NCBI RefSeq assembly: GCF_014200755.1
Contig: NZ_JACHCM010000001.1
Location: 994,884-1,058,883, forward strand
Reading direction: 5' to 3'
DNA length: 64,000 bases
From: Rhodanobacter sp. ANJX3
GTDB taxonomy: Bacteria; Pseudomonadota; Gammaproteobacteria; Xanthomonadales; Rhodanobacteraceae
How positions within the stretch are numbered: the first letter of the stretch is position 1; every line of letters begins with the position of its first letter. The position numbers and the translations under genes are program-made. A model generated the notes under the pieces. That model searched no databases. It was not told where the DNA came from and saw only the letters and a program-made list of their open reading frames with translations. Below are positions 34,101 to 42,645 of the stretch, one piece after another.

Positions 34101-35708
34101 CGCGGTGTTCCAGGTGGTGGTGGTCGTGCGCTGGTTGGATGTGCCCTGAGCCTCGATCTGCTGGGTCAGTAAACCAGCGCTGTTGTATGTGGTCGCCGTG
34201 ACGTTGTTGTTGAAGTCGGTACGTGAGGACGGATAACCGTTGGCGTCGTAGGTTTGCGTTTGCCACGGCTGACCGCACTGCGTGCCGCAGGCAGCGGAAA
34301 CGCTCGTCACCTTGAGCGTGCCGAAGCCATCGCTCTGGGGGGTCAAAGTGTAGGAATTGCCCAACGCCAGCGTCAGCGTGGTTGAGCCATTGCTGTTATA
34401 GCTGAATGTGGTGGCATTGGCGCCCAATGCAAAGGTGGAGGAAACCGCCTGGCCCGTGCTGCTGTAGCCGGTGCTGGCGTACCGCGCATTGGCTTCGTCG
34501 ATGACGCCTGTGAGTACGCTGGGCTGGCTGGTTCCGGAGTTCAGCGATGACTCGTTGTAGGCGTATTGAAGCGTTTTGCCATCCGGGTATTGCACGGAGG
34601 TCAGGTTGCGCGTGCTCGGATCGTAGCTATAGGTGAGCGTGCCGCCGTCAGGTTGCGTAACGGTGGCAATGGTCCGGTTGGTGTTATAGGTAAAACCTAA
34701 CTGACGGCCAGTCGGATCGGTGACCGTCAACAGCAAGTTGGCGGCAGGTGCGATAGAGCTGGGTGTGTTCGCCGTGCTGTAGGTGAGTATGACGGCTTGA
34801 CCGGAGGCGTCGGTAATGGATTGCAGCAAGCCCGCGGTCGAGTACTGTTCGGTCTGTCGCAGTGGCGCGATGAAGACGGCGTAGCCCGTGGGATTGCCTG
34901 ACGTATCGTCCTGTTCGGTCAGGGTATCGGCCACATCGGCGTCAGCGGTCCACAGGCCGTTGTTCTTCTGAAACTGCTCGCTGCTGCCATCGGGCCGATA
35001 GAGTCGAATAGTGGAAGGATTTTCGCTGCCCGCAACAGCCAACTTGATGGACAAGGAACGATCGAACGAGTGGCGCCATTGAGGTCCCAGGGTAGCCAGC
35101 AACGTCGTTGGCAAGCTGTTGTAAAAGCGCCGGAACGTCAGCCATGAGGAACCATGAAAGTCGGTGTCTTGCTGGTATTTGTTGCCCGTAGCGGTATTGA
35201 TGGGATCGGCTTTCATCGTGGTGCCGGGACAAGTGACCACATTGTCTACGGCACTGCCGACACCACCGTTGCAATCCCCCGCGTCACCGGCATTCTTGCC
35301 GGTGTCAGTATCGCTGGCCACGCACTGATCCTTATCGGGGTCAAATGTCTCATTGCTTTGGCAGCTTGGATTGCGGAATAAATAGGTTGCTTGCGTATAT
35401 GATGAACCGTATTCGGTCACACCTGTTCTGCAATCTTCGACGGTAGCATACGGATCATTGGGATCAGTAGTTACAAAAGGCGCCTCATAAGTGACGGTTC
35501 CTCCCCCAGTTGCAGAAGCAGCTAGAAAATATTGATACCAAGCTGTGCACGCCGCCCCTGCGCTGGGATAGGTACCAGTCAATCCGAGATATTTGCCATT
35601 CGAGATTGTCCAGGAAGGCGGTGCATCTGCCATGGCTGGCGCAACCATGAACGCCATCAAGAAAAACAAACCAATACGGCGCCACATTCCCATACTCATC
35701 CCTGACAT
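31134..35708 (-). CDS. Secreted RHS/YD-repeat protein with variable C-terminal tip
   Basis: 1524-residue protein. Residues 1-27 form a signal peptide (..[16 protein letters not shown]), and a Cys-containing N-terminal module follows (to ~170). A DUF6531-like segment ([19 protein letters not shown]) leads into more than 20 YD repeats (e.g. [26 protein letters not shown]-like units). The RHS core ends at residue ~1365 with [47 protein letters not shown]. After DPTG, 159 residues form a variable tip with no family I recognise (includes [17 protein letters not shown]). The tip and N-terminus are AT-rich, the core GC-rich, as in polymorphic toxins. It may be a contact-dependent toxin or an RHS wall-associated protein. 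Start at 35708 has GAGAG upstream. Confidence 0.9.
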   Translation of the reverse strand: [1524 protein letters not shown]

Positions 35709-36291
35709 ACGAATCTCTCTGATTGCCCTTGCGGCGGTTGTCGTGCGATGTATCGCCGTATGTGCTTGCGGATATCGCTAGCACCCCTTAGACCATGCCT
35801 ATATAGCAAGACACGTGGTAGGCATGTAGCTCCCGTACTGTAGGAAAAAGCTGATTCGCACGAAAGTGTGATGCGCTCCCCATTGGCTGCTCTCGCAGCT
35901 TGGCGTGGACAGACTATTTCAGCCATCGAATACGGCTGTCACCTGTAAACATTTATAGTTGCACGTCGCGACGCGTACGGACGATGTCGCCCGAATGATC
36001 GCCATGGCTCTATTGTTGAGCAGAAGAGGCGTATTAGCTCTCGAACTTACTGCGCAACGAGACGCTGGAAGAATGGAGTGCCGAGACTTTTGACTCCCGA
36101 AAACGAGGAAATAAAAGCTATCGAGTTGACGGTTGTTCGCGACGACGACGCTTCTCACAGCGGATCGCCACGAGGTTTCACAGCTCTTTTCCACCGATTA
36201 ATTCTCAACTCCGAAAATTCCCGAGTTAACAAAGCCACCGCGACCCGCTTCGCCATGCGCGGGGTTTTTCATGGGCGCGGAAAGCTCCGCT
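35709..36291. other. 583-bp AT-rich gap upstream of the RHS gene
   Basis: No convincing gene on either strand; the few frames of 60-97 codons lack ribosome sites and family resemblance. It must hold the RHS promoter on its left side. A weak plus-strand terminator-like hairpin (CCCGC..GCGGG then TTTTT, 36244-36269) sits at the right end with no plus-strand gene to end, and may be a relic of what stood here before the island. Confidence 0.5.
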
Positions 36292-38229
36292 TCAGAGCTC
36301 GCGCACCACGCGGAACCCGACGCGGCCGCTGCGCGCGCTGCCGTCGGTGCCCTGACGATAGGCCGAGTTGACCTGGTCGGGGGAGCTGCCCCACGAGCCG
36401 CCGCGCACCACGTGGGTGCTGCAGCCGGGGTTGAGCCATGCGCTGCCGTCGCCGGGCGAGCGCACGTAGCTTTCGTGCCAGCAGTCCTGCACCCACTCCG
36501 AGACGTTGCCATCGATGTCGTAGAGTCCGAACGGATTGGCGGCAAAGCTCATCACCGGCGCCGGGCCCCAGTAGCCGTCGCGATAACCGCGGAACGCGTT
36601 GCTCCAGCGGCGGCCGTTGCGCGAACGGTCGCCGGAGCCGGTAAGGTTTTCCACCGGCTTGGTCGGTGTGCCGTCGCCCCACCAGTAACGTGTGCTCGTA
36701 CCGCCGCGCAGCGAGTATTCGAACTCGGCTTCGTTCGGCAATCGATAGATCTTGCCCGTGCGCTGGGTGAGCCAGTCTGCATAGGCCTTGGCATCGTTCC
36801 ACGAGATGTTGACTACGGGCAGATCGTCGGCCGCCTTGCTGCCGGCGTAATCGTCCTGCCAGTTCGCATTGGCGTCGTCGCGCAGTGCGCCGCTGCGCTC
36901 GTCGTAGACGCTGGCGCCGCCCAGCCGTATCGAGTCCGGCACGTAACCGCTGTTGCGCACGAACTCGCGGAACTGCCCCACCGTAATGGCACTGCGCGCC
37001 ATCGCGAAACCCTTGCCGAGGGTCACCGGATGCTGCGGCTTTTCATAGCTGGCGTAGCCGTCCTGATTGTCCGGTGCGCCCATCTGAAAGCTGCCGATCG
37101 GCACGACTACCATCATCGGCGACCTGCCGGGGATGTCGACATAGCCATCGCTGAAAATCTGGCCGGGCTTGTGGCCGGCGTAAAGTCGGGCGTTGGTGAG
37201 CTGGGTTTCCAACTCGGAAAGCCCGGCGAGATTGGGCTCGATCTGCTGCGCTTGGCTGGCCAGCTTGCGTGCCAGTGCAAGATCGCCGCTGTCCAGCGCC
37301 GAATGCGCCTGGGCGAGCACACCGGTGGCGCGCTGCTGGCGCATGTCATCAAGGCGCTTGCTGACGTCCTGCATTTGCTGAGAGCCGGGACGAATGGCCT
37401 GTGCCTCGGCGAGCGCGGCGTCGGCTCCGGCGAAATTGCTCTGGGCCAAGGCGGCCAGCGCGCGATCGAGCACCGCCCGCTGCACCTGCATGATGCCCTG
37501 CTCGGCCACCGCGTTCTGCGGGTCGAGCCGCTGCACCTGGCGATACATGTCCAGTGCGCTGCCGTCGACCGGCTGATCGGCCTTGCCCTGCGCCAGCAGC
37601 GAGGCGGCCTTGGCCAGCATCGGCCGCACGCTGGTCAGGGTTTTCAGATTGGCGGACAGCAGGGCGATATCCTCGGCCGCGTTGGGCAAGGTGCGCAGCG
37701 CATCGAGCTGGTCTTTCGCCGCGTCGGCGTCGCCGACCGCAATGTCCTGTTCGATGTCCGCGACCAGACGCGCTTTCACATCGAACAGGCCCTGCGCAGC
37801 GCGGCGGCTGTCCGGCTTGGCTTTCAGCGCCTGCGCGAACAGCGCGCCCGCGCTGTTCCTGTCGCCTGCCACCTGGCCGGCCTGCAGCGCTTTGGAAGCA
37901 CGTGCCAAAAGCGCCTGCACGGCCGGCGGATCGGCGCTGAGCTGCTCAGGCAGATCGGCCTTTTTCTTGCTGTGCGCGACAATCACGCTGATGGATGCCA
38001 GCGTCAACGGCGGCCCGGCGTTGACCTCGGCCATGGCCGGTGTGCTTGCCTGCGGCACATCCCGGCCCGGCACGGCTTCGCCCATCGACATGGATCGGCG
38101 CGGCGCCTGCGTAGGATCGACGTGCAGCAGGCGCGGAAAAAAGTGATACGTGAGCGCAAACCCCAGCACAATGATGCCCGCCGCTCCACCGAGCGCGCGC
38201 TGATTGCGCAGAATTGCATTGCTCGGCAT
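36292..38229 (-). CDS. Formylglycine-generating-enzyme-like (SUMF1) membrane protein
   Basis: 645-residue protein. One membrane helix (residues ~12-30) anchors it. A long helical, Ala/Gln-rich middle region (~90-370) resembles tetratricopeptide-type repeats (ALFAQALKAKPDSRRAAQGL; LALARKLASQAQQIEPNLAGL). The C-terminal SUMF1/FGE fold follows: VPIGSFQMGAPD, AMARSAITVGQFREFV, LPVVNISWNDAKAYADWL, YRLPNEAEFEYSLRGG, GNVSEWVQDCW and VVRGGSWGSSP, ending in GFRVVREL. Such anchored SUMF1 proteins are often non-catalytic or linked to kinase or secretion systems. Whether it makes formylglycine is open. It is divergent from rnd. Confidence 0.85.
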   Translation of the reverse strand: MPSNAILRNQRALGGAAGIIVLGFALTYHFFPRLLHVDPTQAPRRSMSMGEAVPGRDVPQASTPAMAEVNAGPPLTLASISVIVAHSKKKADLPEQLSADPPAVQALLARASKALQAGQVAGDRNSAGALFAQALKAKPDSRRAAQGLFDVKARLVADIEQDIAVGDADAAKDQLDALRTLPNAAEDIALLSANLKTLTSVRPMLAKAASLLAQGKADQPVDGSALDMYRQVQRLDPQNAVAEQGIMQVQRAVLDRALAALAQSNFAGADAALAEAQAIRPGSQQMQDVSKRLDDMRQQRATGVLAQAHSALDSGDLALARKLASQAQQIEPNLAGLSELETQLTNARLYAGHKPGQIFSDGYVDIPGRSPMMVVVPIGSFQMGAPDNQDGYASYEKPQHPVTLGKGFAMARSAITVGQFREFVRNSGYVPDSIRLGGASVYDERSGALRDDANANWQDDYAGSKAADDLPVVNISWNDAKAYADWLTQRTGKIYRLPNEAEFEYSLRGGTSTRYWWGDGTPTKPVENLTGSGDRSRNGRRWSNAFRGYRDGYWGPAPVMSFAANPFGLYDIDGNVSEWVQDCWHESYVRSPGDGSAWLNPGCSTHVVRGGSWGSSPDQVNSAYRQGTDGSARSGRVGFRVVREL

Positions 38230-38329
38230 GGATGGGCGTCCCGGGAGTGGCCTGTTATCGTGCGCTGCCCACCATAAGTACAAACCGCCGACAGGGCAAT
38301 GCATGCCCGGCGCTTTCAAAGGAAGTTCG

Positions 38330-39445
38330 ATGTCCCTGCCCGAGTCCGCCAGCGCCGACTGGATCGATAATCGCGATGCGCTGCAGTCGTGGCTGGCCGA
38401 CGTGCCCGATGACGCCGCGGTCGGGCTCGACACCGAGTTCATGCGCCGCAATACCTTCTATCCGCAGCTGGCGCTGCTGCAGCTGGGCTGGCAAGGTCGC
38501 TACGCGCTGATCGATCCGCTGGCCTTCGCGATCGGCGATGCGCTGGTGCCGCTGCTCGGCGCTGGCCCGGCGGTGACCATCATGCATAGCGCCAGCGAAG
38601 ATCTGGAAACGCTGTCGCCGATGCTGCCGGGCGGCCCGAAGACCCTGTTCGATACGCAGATCGCCGCCGCATTTGTCGGCATGGGCCTGGGCATCAGCTA
38701 TCGCGCCCTGGTCGCCGAACTCGCCGGGGTGGAACTGGACAAGGGCGAGACGCGTTCGGACTGGATGCAGCGACCGCTGACTGCCTCGCAGATCAGCTAC
38801 GCCGCGCTGGACGTGGTGTATCTGAAAACCATCCATGAACAGCTCGGTGAACGCCTGCAGCAGCGCGACCGCAGCGCCTGGCACGCGGAGGACTGTGAAC
38901 GACTCAAGCGTCGCGCCAGCCAGCGCGCCGGCGATCCGCAGCCGCAGCGCGCGATGCGCGGTGCCGCCGACTGGACGATACCGCAGCAGGCCATGCTGCG
39001 CCGGCTGCTGCTATGGCGCGACCGCAGCGCACGCACGCTCGACGTACCGCGGCCATGGTTGCTGGACGATACCCTGGCGCTGACCCTGGCACAGCAGCCG
39101 CCGGGCAGCCTCGGCGAACTCGATCAGCGCAGCCGCGGCCAGCGTGCGCTGCGCTCGGCCCAGCGCAGCGAGCTGTTCGCACTGCTCGCAACTGCCGTGA
39201 GCGCGGAAGAAATCGACGCCACGCTGCGCATACCCGGGCATCCGCAAGGCGAAGCCAAAAAGGCGCTCGGCGCCATGAAGGAAAGCGTAGACGCGCTCGC
39301 CACCGAGCTCGATCTGCCCTCCGGCCTGCTGTGCCCGCGCAAGGCGCTGGAGGAATACGTGGTCACCGCCGAATGGCCGGAATTTCTCGACGGCTGGCGT
39401 CACGAGTTGCTGCACGATCGTCTGACCGCGCTTTTGCCCGGCTAG
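38330..39445 (+). CDS. rnd: Ribonuclease D
   Basis: 371-residue 3'-5' exoribonuclease that trims tRNA precursors. The DEDD exonuclease domain occupies residues 1-190: D34 and E36 in GLDTEF, the second Asp in HSASEDLETL, and the third site SYAALDVVYL (DEDDy). An HRDC domain follows at ~210-290 (AMLRRLLLWRDRSART). AAAGGAAG precedes the chosen ATG at good spacing. It lies just upstream of tRNA-Ala. Confidence 0.93.
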   Translation: MSLPESASADWIDNRDALQSWLADVPDDAAVGLDTEFMRRNTFYPQLALLQLGWQGRYALIDPLAFAIGDALVPLLGAGPAVTIMHSASEDLETLSPMLPGGPKTLFDTQIAAAFVGMGLGISYRALVAELAGVELDKGETRSDWMQRPLTASQISYAALDVVYLKTIHEQLGERLQQRDRSAWHAEDCERLKRRASQRAGDPQPQRAMRGAADWTIPQQAMLRRLLLWRDRSARTLDVPRPWLLDDTLALTLAQQPPGSLGELDQRSRGQRALRSAQRSELFALLATAVSAEEIDATLRIPGHPQGEAKKALGAMKESVDALATELDLPSGLLCPRKALEEYVVTAEWPEFLDGWRHELLHDRLTALLPG

Positions 39446-39552
39446 ATCTTTCTGGCTGGTCGCCGCCGTGAAGCTTTCGACACCAACGTGCAGCTGCATT
39501 TGCCGACCCTTGGCGAACCACGACCTGCGCTGCTAACATCTGCTGGTCACGT

Positions 39553-39628
<76 letters not shown>

Positions 39629-39644
39629 ATTTCTTGCAACACCG

Positions 39645-39676
39645 CCCTGGAAACCCACCGTTTCCAGGGCTTTTTT
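39645..39676 (+). terminator. Intrinsic terminator after tRNA-Ala
   Basis: CCCTGGAAAC (39645-39654) and GTTTCCAGGG (39660-39669) form a perfect 10-bp stem, followed by CTTTTTT. It ends the tRNA-Ala transcript. Confidence 0.92.
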
Positions 39677-39890
39677 ATGGCCATGGATGGCCGACACGCC
39701 GGAAATGCAGGAGCCCATTCGGTGATGTTCCTCGCGCCCCTCCCTTTGACGAAACGCCGCGGCCGGTTCTTTCGGAAAAGGGGCGAACGTGCCACTGTTT
39801 GTGCCGAGAATCGGGCAGCCGACGCGCTGACCGACAGGCCGCGGCAAACCAGCGGCTCCGCCCTCAATAGCGGCAAAGGGGAATATCTTG

Positions 39891-41870
39891 ATGAAATTCG
39901 TTGGGCCGGTCGTCCTGGCCGTCAGCTGCACTTTGGCATGTCCGTTGTCTGCCGCTGCAGGCACGCCCGTTTTCCAGCTGAATGACCTGCAAAAGCTCGT
40001 GAACCTCAGCGATCCGCAGATCGCTCCCGACGGCAAGCAGATCGCCGTGATCGTTTCCCGACCGGACTGGACGACCGACAAAAACCTGCAGGACATCGAT
40101 CTGGTCGACGTCGCCAGCGGAGATACACGCGCCATCACCTGGAAGCGCACGGATATCGCCGCGCCGCGCTGGTCGCCCGACAGCGGCCGGCTGGCCTTTA
40201 TCGCGCATGACGAGGAAACCAAGCAGTCACAGATCTTCGTGCTGTCGATGCGCGGCGGCGACGCAATGCGCATCACCGAAACGAAGTACGGCGTGGAATC
40301 CTTCAGCTGGAGCCCGGACGGCAAACAGCTCGCCTTTGTGACCGCCGATGAACCCGCCAACGAAAAAGCGATCAAGGCGCATGACGATGCCTTCCAGGTC
40401 ACCGACAACAACTTCCTGGCGCGCGCCGCGCTGACGCCCTGGCACCTATGGGTAATACCGAGCGCGGGCGGTTCGGCCAAGCGACTCACGCAGGGCAATT
40501 TCAGCCTGCAGACCGATCAGCAGGACTCGGCGCCGGTGCCGGCATGGAGCCGCGACGGTCGGCGCATCGCCTTTACCCGATTCCCCGGACCGTACTGGGG
40601 GCCGTCGTTCCGATCGGTGATCGCCAGCGTGGATGCGAATGGTGGTGAGCCGCGCACCGTGGTGTCGGGCGAAGGTGCGGGCGACTTCACCTACGCGCTC
40701 GACAGCGACACCGCCGCCTATCTGCGCCCGCGCAACGGCGATCAGAACAACGGCAACGCGGTTTATGTCGACAACGGTGCCGATGGACGCGACGTGACGC
40801 AGGCCGCCGCGCGCAACTTTTCCAACTACGCGTGGCTGCCACGAGGCAACGCGCTCTTGCTCGCCGGCGAGGACGGCACGCAGGCGGCGCTATGGGAACA
40901 GCCGCTGACCGGCACCGCGAAAAAGCTCGACCTCGGTGACGTGCAGGCCAACCCCGAGCTGAGCGTGTCGAACGCGGGCGCGATCGCCTTCATCGGCAGC
41001 ACGCCGGCACATCCGGGCGAGCTTTACGCAATGTCCTCCACGCACAGCAAGCCGAAGCGGCTGACCAACCTCAACGCCTTCGCCGACAGTCTCATGCTGG
41101 GGCACAGTGAATCCATCGAATGGACCGGGCCGGACGGCTTCAAGGAAGACGGTGTGCTGACCTACCCGACCGGATACCGCAAAGGTCAGAAGTATCCGCT
41201 GGTGCTGGTGATCCACGGCGGCCCGGCGTCCGCCAGCACGCTGCATTTTTCGCCGCTGCCGCAGCTGCTGTCGGCTGCCGGCTTTCTGGTGTTCCAGCCC
41301 AACTACCGCGGCAGCACCAATCTGGGCGACGCCTATCAGCACGCCATTTTTCGCGACACCGGCAGGGGTCCCGGCAACGACGTGATGGCCGGGCTCGCGG
41401 CCGTCGAAAAACTCGGCAGCGTCGATCAAAGCCGGATCGGCGTCAGCGGCTGGTCCTACGGCGGCTACATGACGACTTGGCTCACCGGTCATTACGGCAT
41501 ATGGAAAGCAGCCGTTTCAGGCGCCGCGCTGACCGACTGGGTAATGGACTACACCCTGGCCTACTACCAGCAGGGCGACACCTATGTCTTCGGCGGCTCG
41601 CCCTGGCTGGCGAAATATCACGATATCTGGCGCGATCAGTCCCCGATCGCGTATGCCCAGAACGTGACTGCACCCACGCTCATCATGGGCGACGTCGGTG
41701 ATCCCAATGTGCCCCTGTTGAACAGCTACGAGTGGTATCACGCGCTGCGCGACAACGGCGTATCGGTCGAGTTTTACGCCTACCCGGCGGACACGCATTT
41801 TCCCAGCGACATCGTGCGAACGACGGACGTCTACAAGCGCTGGGTGGGGTGGATGACGGCGCATTTGTAG
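39891..41870 (+). CDS. Secreted S9-family serine peptidase (prolyl oligopeptidase/acyl-peptidase type)
   Basis: 659-residue exported peptidase. A signal peptide (to about residue 24, ..LACPLSAAAG) is followed by a WD40/beta-propeller region (IAPDGKQIAVIVSRPDW, WSPDSGRLAFIAHD, FSWSPDGKQLAFVT) at ~30-390 and an alpha/beta hydrolase domain. The nucleophile motif is GWSYGGYM, the Asp lies in GDVGDPNVPLLNSYEWY and the His in YPADTHFPSD, so the triad is complete. Such enzymes release dipeptides or acyl-amino acids in the periplasm. The ATG at 39891 is preferred to the TTG just before it; AGGGGA lies upstream. Confidence 0.92.
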   Translation: MKFVGPVVLAVSCTLACPLSAAAGTPVFQLNDLQKLVNLSDPQIAPDGKQIAVIVSRPDWTTDKNLQDIDLVDVASGDTRAITWKRTDIAAPRWSPDSGRLAFIAHDEETKQSQIFVLSMRGGDAMRITETKYGVESFSWSPDGKQLAFVTADEPANEKAIKAHDDAFQVTDNNFLARAALTPWHLWVIPSAGGSAKRLTQGNFSLQTDQQDSAPVPAWSRDGRRIAFTRFPGPYWGPSFRSVIASVDANGGEPRTVVSGEGAGDFTYALDSDTAAYLRPRNGDQNNGNAVYVDNGADGRDVTQAAARNFSNYAWLPRGNALLLAGEDGTQAALWEQPLTGTAKKLDLGDVQANPELSVSNAGAIAFIGSTPAHPGELYAMSSTHSKPKRLTNLNAFADSLMLGHSESIEWTGPDGFKEDGVLTYPTGYRKGQKYPLVLVIHGGPASASTLHFSPLPQLLSAAGFLVFQPNYRGSTNLGDAYQHAIFRDTGRGPGNDVMAGLAAVEKLGSVDQSRIGVSGWSYGGYMTTWLTGHYGIWKAAVSGAALTDWVMDYTLAYYQQGDTYVFGGSPWLAKYHDIWRDQSPIAYAQNVTAPTLIMGDVGDPNVPLLNSYEWYHALRDNGVSVEFYAYPADTHFPSDIVRTTDVYKRWVGWMTAHL

Positions 41871-41943
41871 GAGCCTGTGCGGCAAGCGTCATCTTGCGCA
41901 TTTAGTGACACTGCACGTCGACTTGCGATTTTCCGGGCCCGCC

Positions 41944-42260
41944 TCTAAGAGCCTGTTCACGACCTCCCCGCGCCGGGAGCGGTTTGCGCGCAGAACGAGG
42001 GTACGCGGGGAGGCGCCGTGGATGGCGCCGGCTTTGAGGAGCGAGGAGTGACGTGGGTCCACGACCGAGTGATGGCGCCGGGATGCGGGCAAACAGCCCG
42101 GGCCCGCAGGGTTGCCACCGAGCGGCCGCCAGGCGGCAGCGCGCGATTTACACCTTTTCGGTGCTTGGCTTGCCAGCCAGGCAAGCCGGCGCTGGGCCCT
42201 ATACCCGACCACCGCTCGATGACACGCGAGGTACGGGGAGATGAGGAACAGGCTCTAAGA
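41944..42260. repeat. ~0.32-kb palindrome-ended repeat element, copy 2
   Basis: Bounded by TCTAAGAGCCTGTTC (41944-41958) and GAACAGGCTCTAAGA (42246-42260), a 15-bp terminal inverted repeat with one mismatch. Interior blocks match the element at 11004-11282 in reverse orientation: GGCCGCCAGGCGGCAGCGCG (42124-42143) and a TCCACGACCG..TGATGGCGCCG block (42058-42080). It also has a perfect GGCGCC-GTGGAT-GGCGCC hairpin (42012-42029). No convincing coding frame. Confidence 0.78.
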
Positions 42261-42645
42261 CCCGATGCGCAGCGTAGCGCTGCCCTAGCTGCTGCTTGAT
42301 CGGCCAATGCGCGTTTGTACTCGGACACTCTGCGCTGGCACAAATCGTGCTGCCATGCGCTGCACAAGCTCATTTGGCTATTATCGGATTGGGTAGCGTC
42401 CCTATGCTTACCGGCCCGAACCCAGCGAACTCCGACCTTCACCGAGCCTTGGCGCCCAGCGCCTAGACTGGACGATTGGTCAATGCGCGCGCGTCACCAC
42501 TAAATACAGTGGCGCATCGGCGGGAGGGATCTGTGCACCGGTGAAAATTGCGGCGGGCGCCGCAAACGGTGCTGATACGCGAATTTCCACCGTCCAAAGC
42601 TTTGTTGCTGCTTCGCAGAAATTATTGCAAAGGAAAACGATATAA
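42261..42645. other. 385-bp gap before the GGDEF gene
   Basis: No complete gene. On the minus strand 42480-42602 reads as a protein-like tail (EIRVSAPFAAPAAIF, then TGAQIPPADAPLYLVVTRAH, stop) with no start or body, possibly a gene remnant. The right end contains AAAGGAAA, the ribosome site for the GGDEF gene. Confidence 0.4.

Larger units (their letters stand above)
28681..36240. mobile_element. Putative decayed genomic island at tRNA-Leu
   Basis: The block between tRNA-Leu and the formylglycine-enzyme-like gene holds a broken P4-type integrase, a hairpin array, orphan AT-rich genes and an RHS-type toxin-like protein. Base composition of 30.2-31.6 kb and 35.4-36.2 kb is visibly more AT-rich than the chromosome around it. 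I found no exact second copy of the tRNA-Leu 3' end on the right side, so the right boundary is approximate and the island is probably no longer mobile. Confidence 0.55.

Noticed and set aside
36244..36269. Plus-strand terminator-like hairpin
   Set aside because: No plus-strand gene ends here and the stem is only 5 bp, so it was not listed as a functional terminator.
28500..36290. Right attachment site duplicating the tRNA-Leu 3' end
   Set aside because: I looked for repeats of the T-arm/CCA region in the island and its right flank and saw none.
42480..42602. Protein-like tail on the minus strand ending ..LYLVVTRAH
   Set aside because: No start codon or body; at best a remnant, so not called as a gene.
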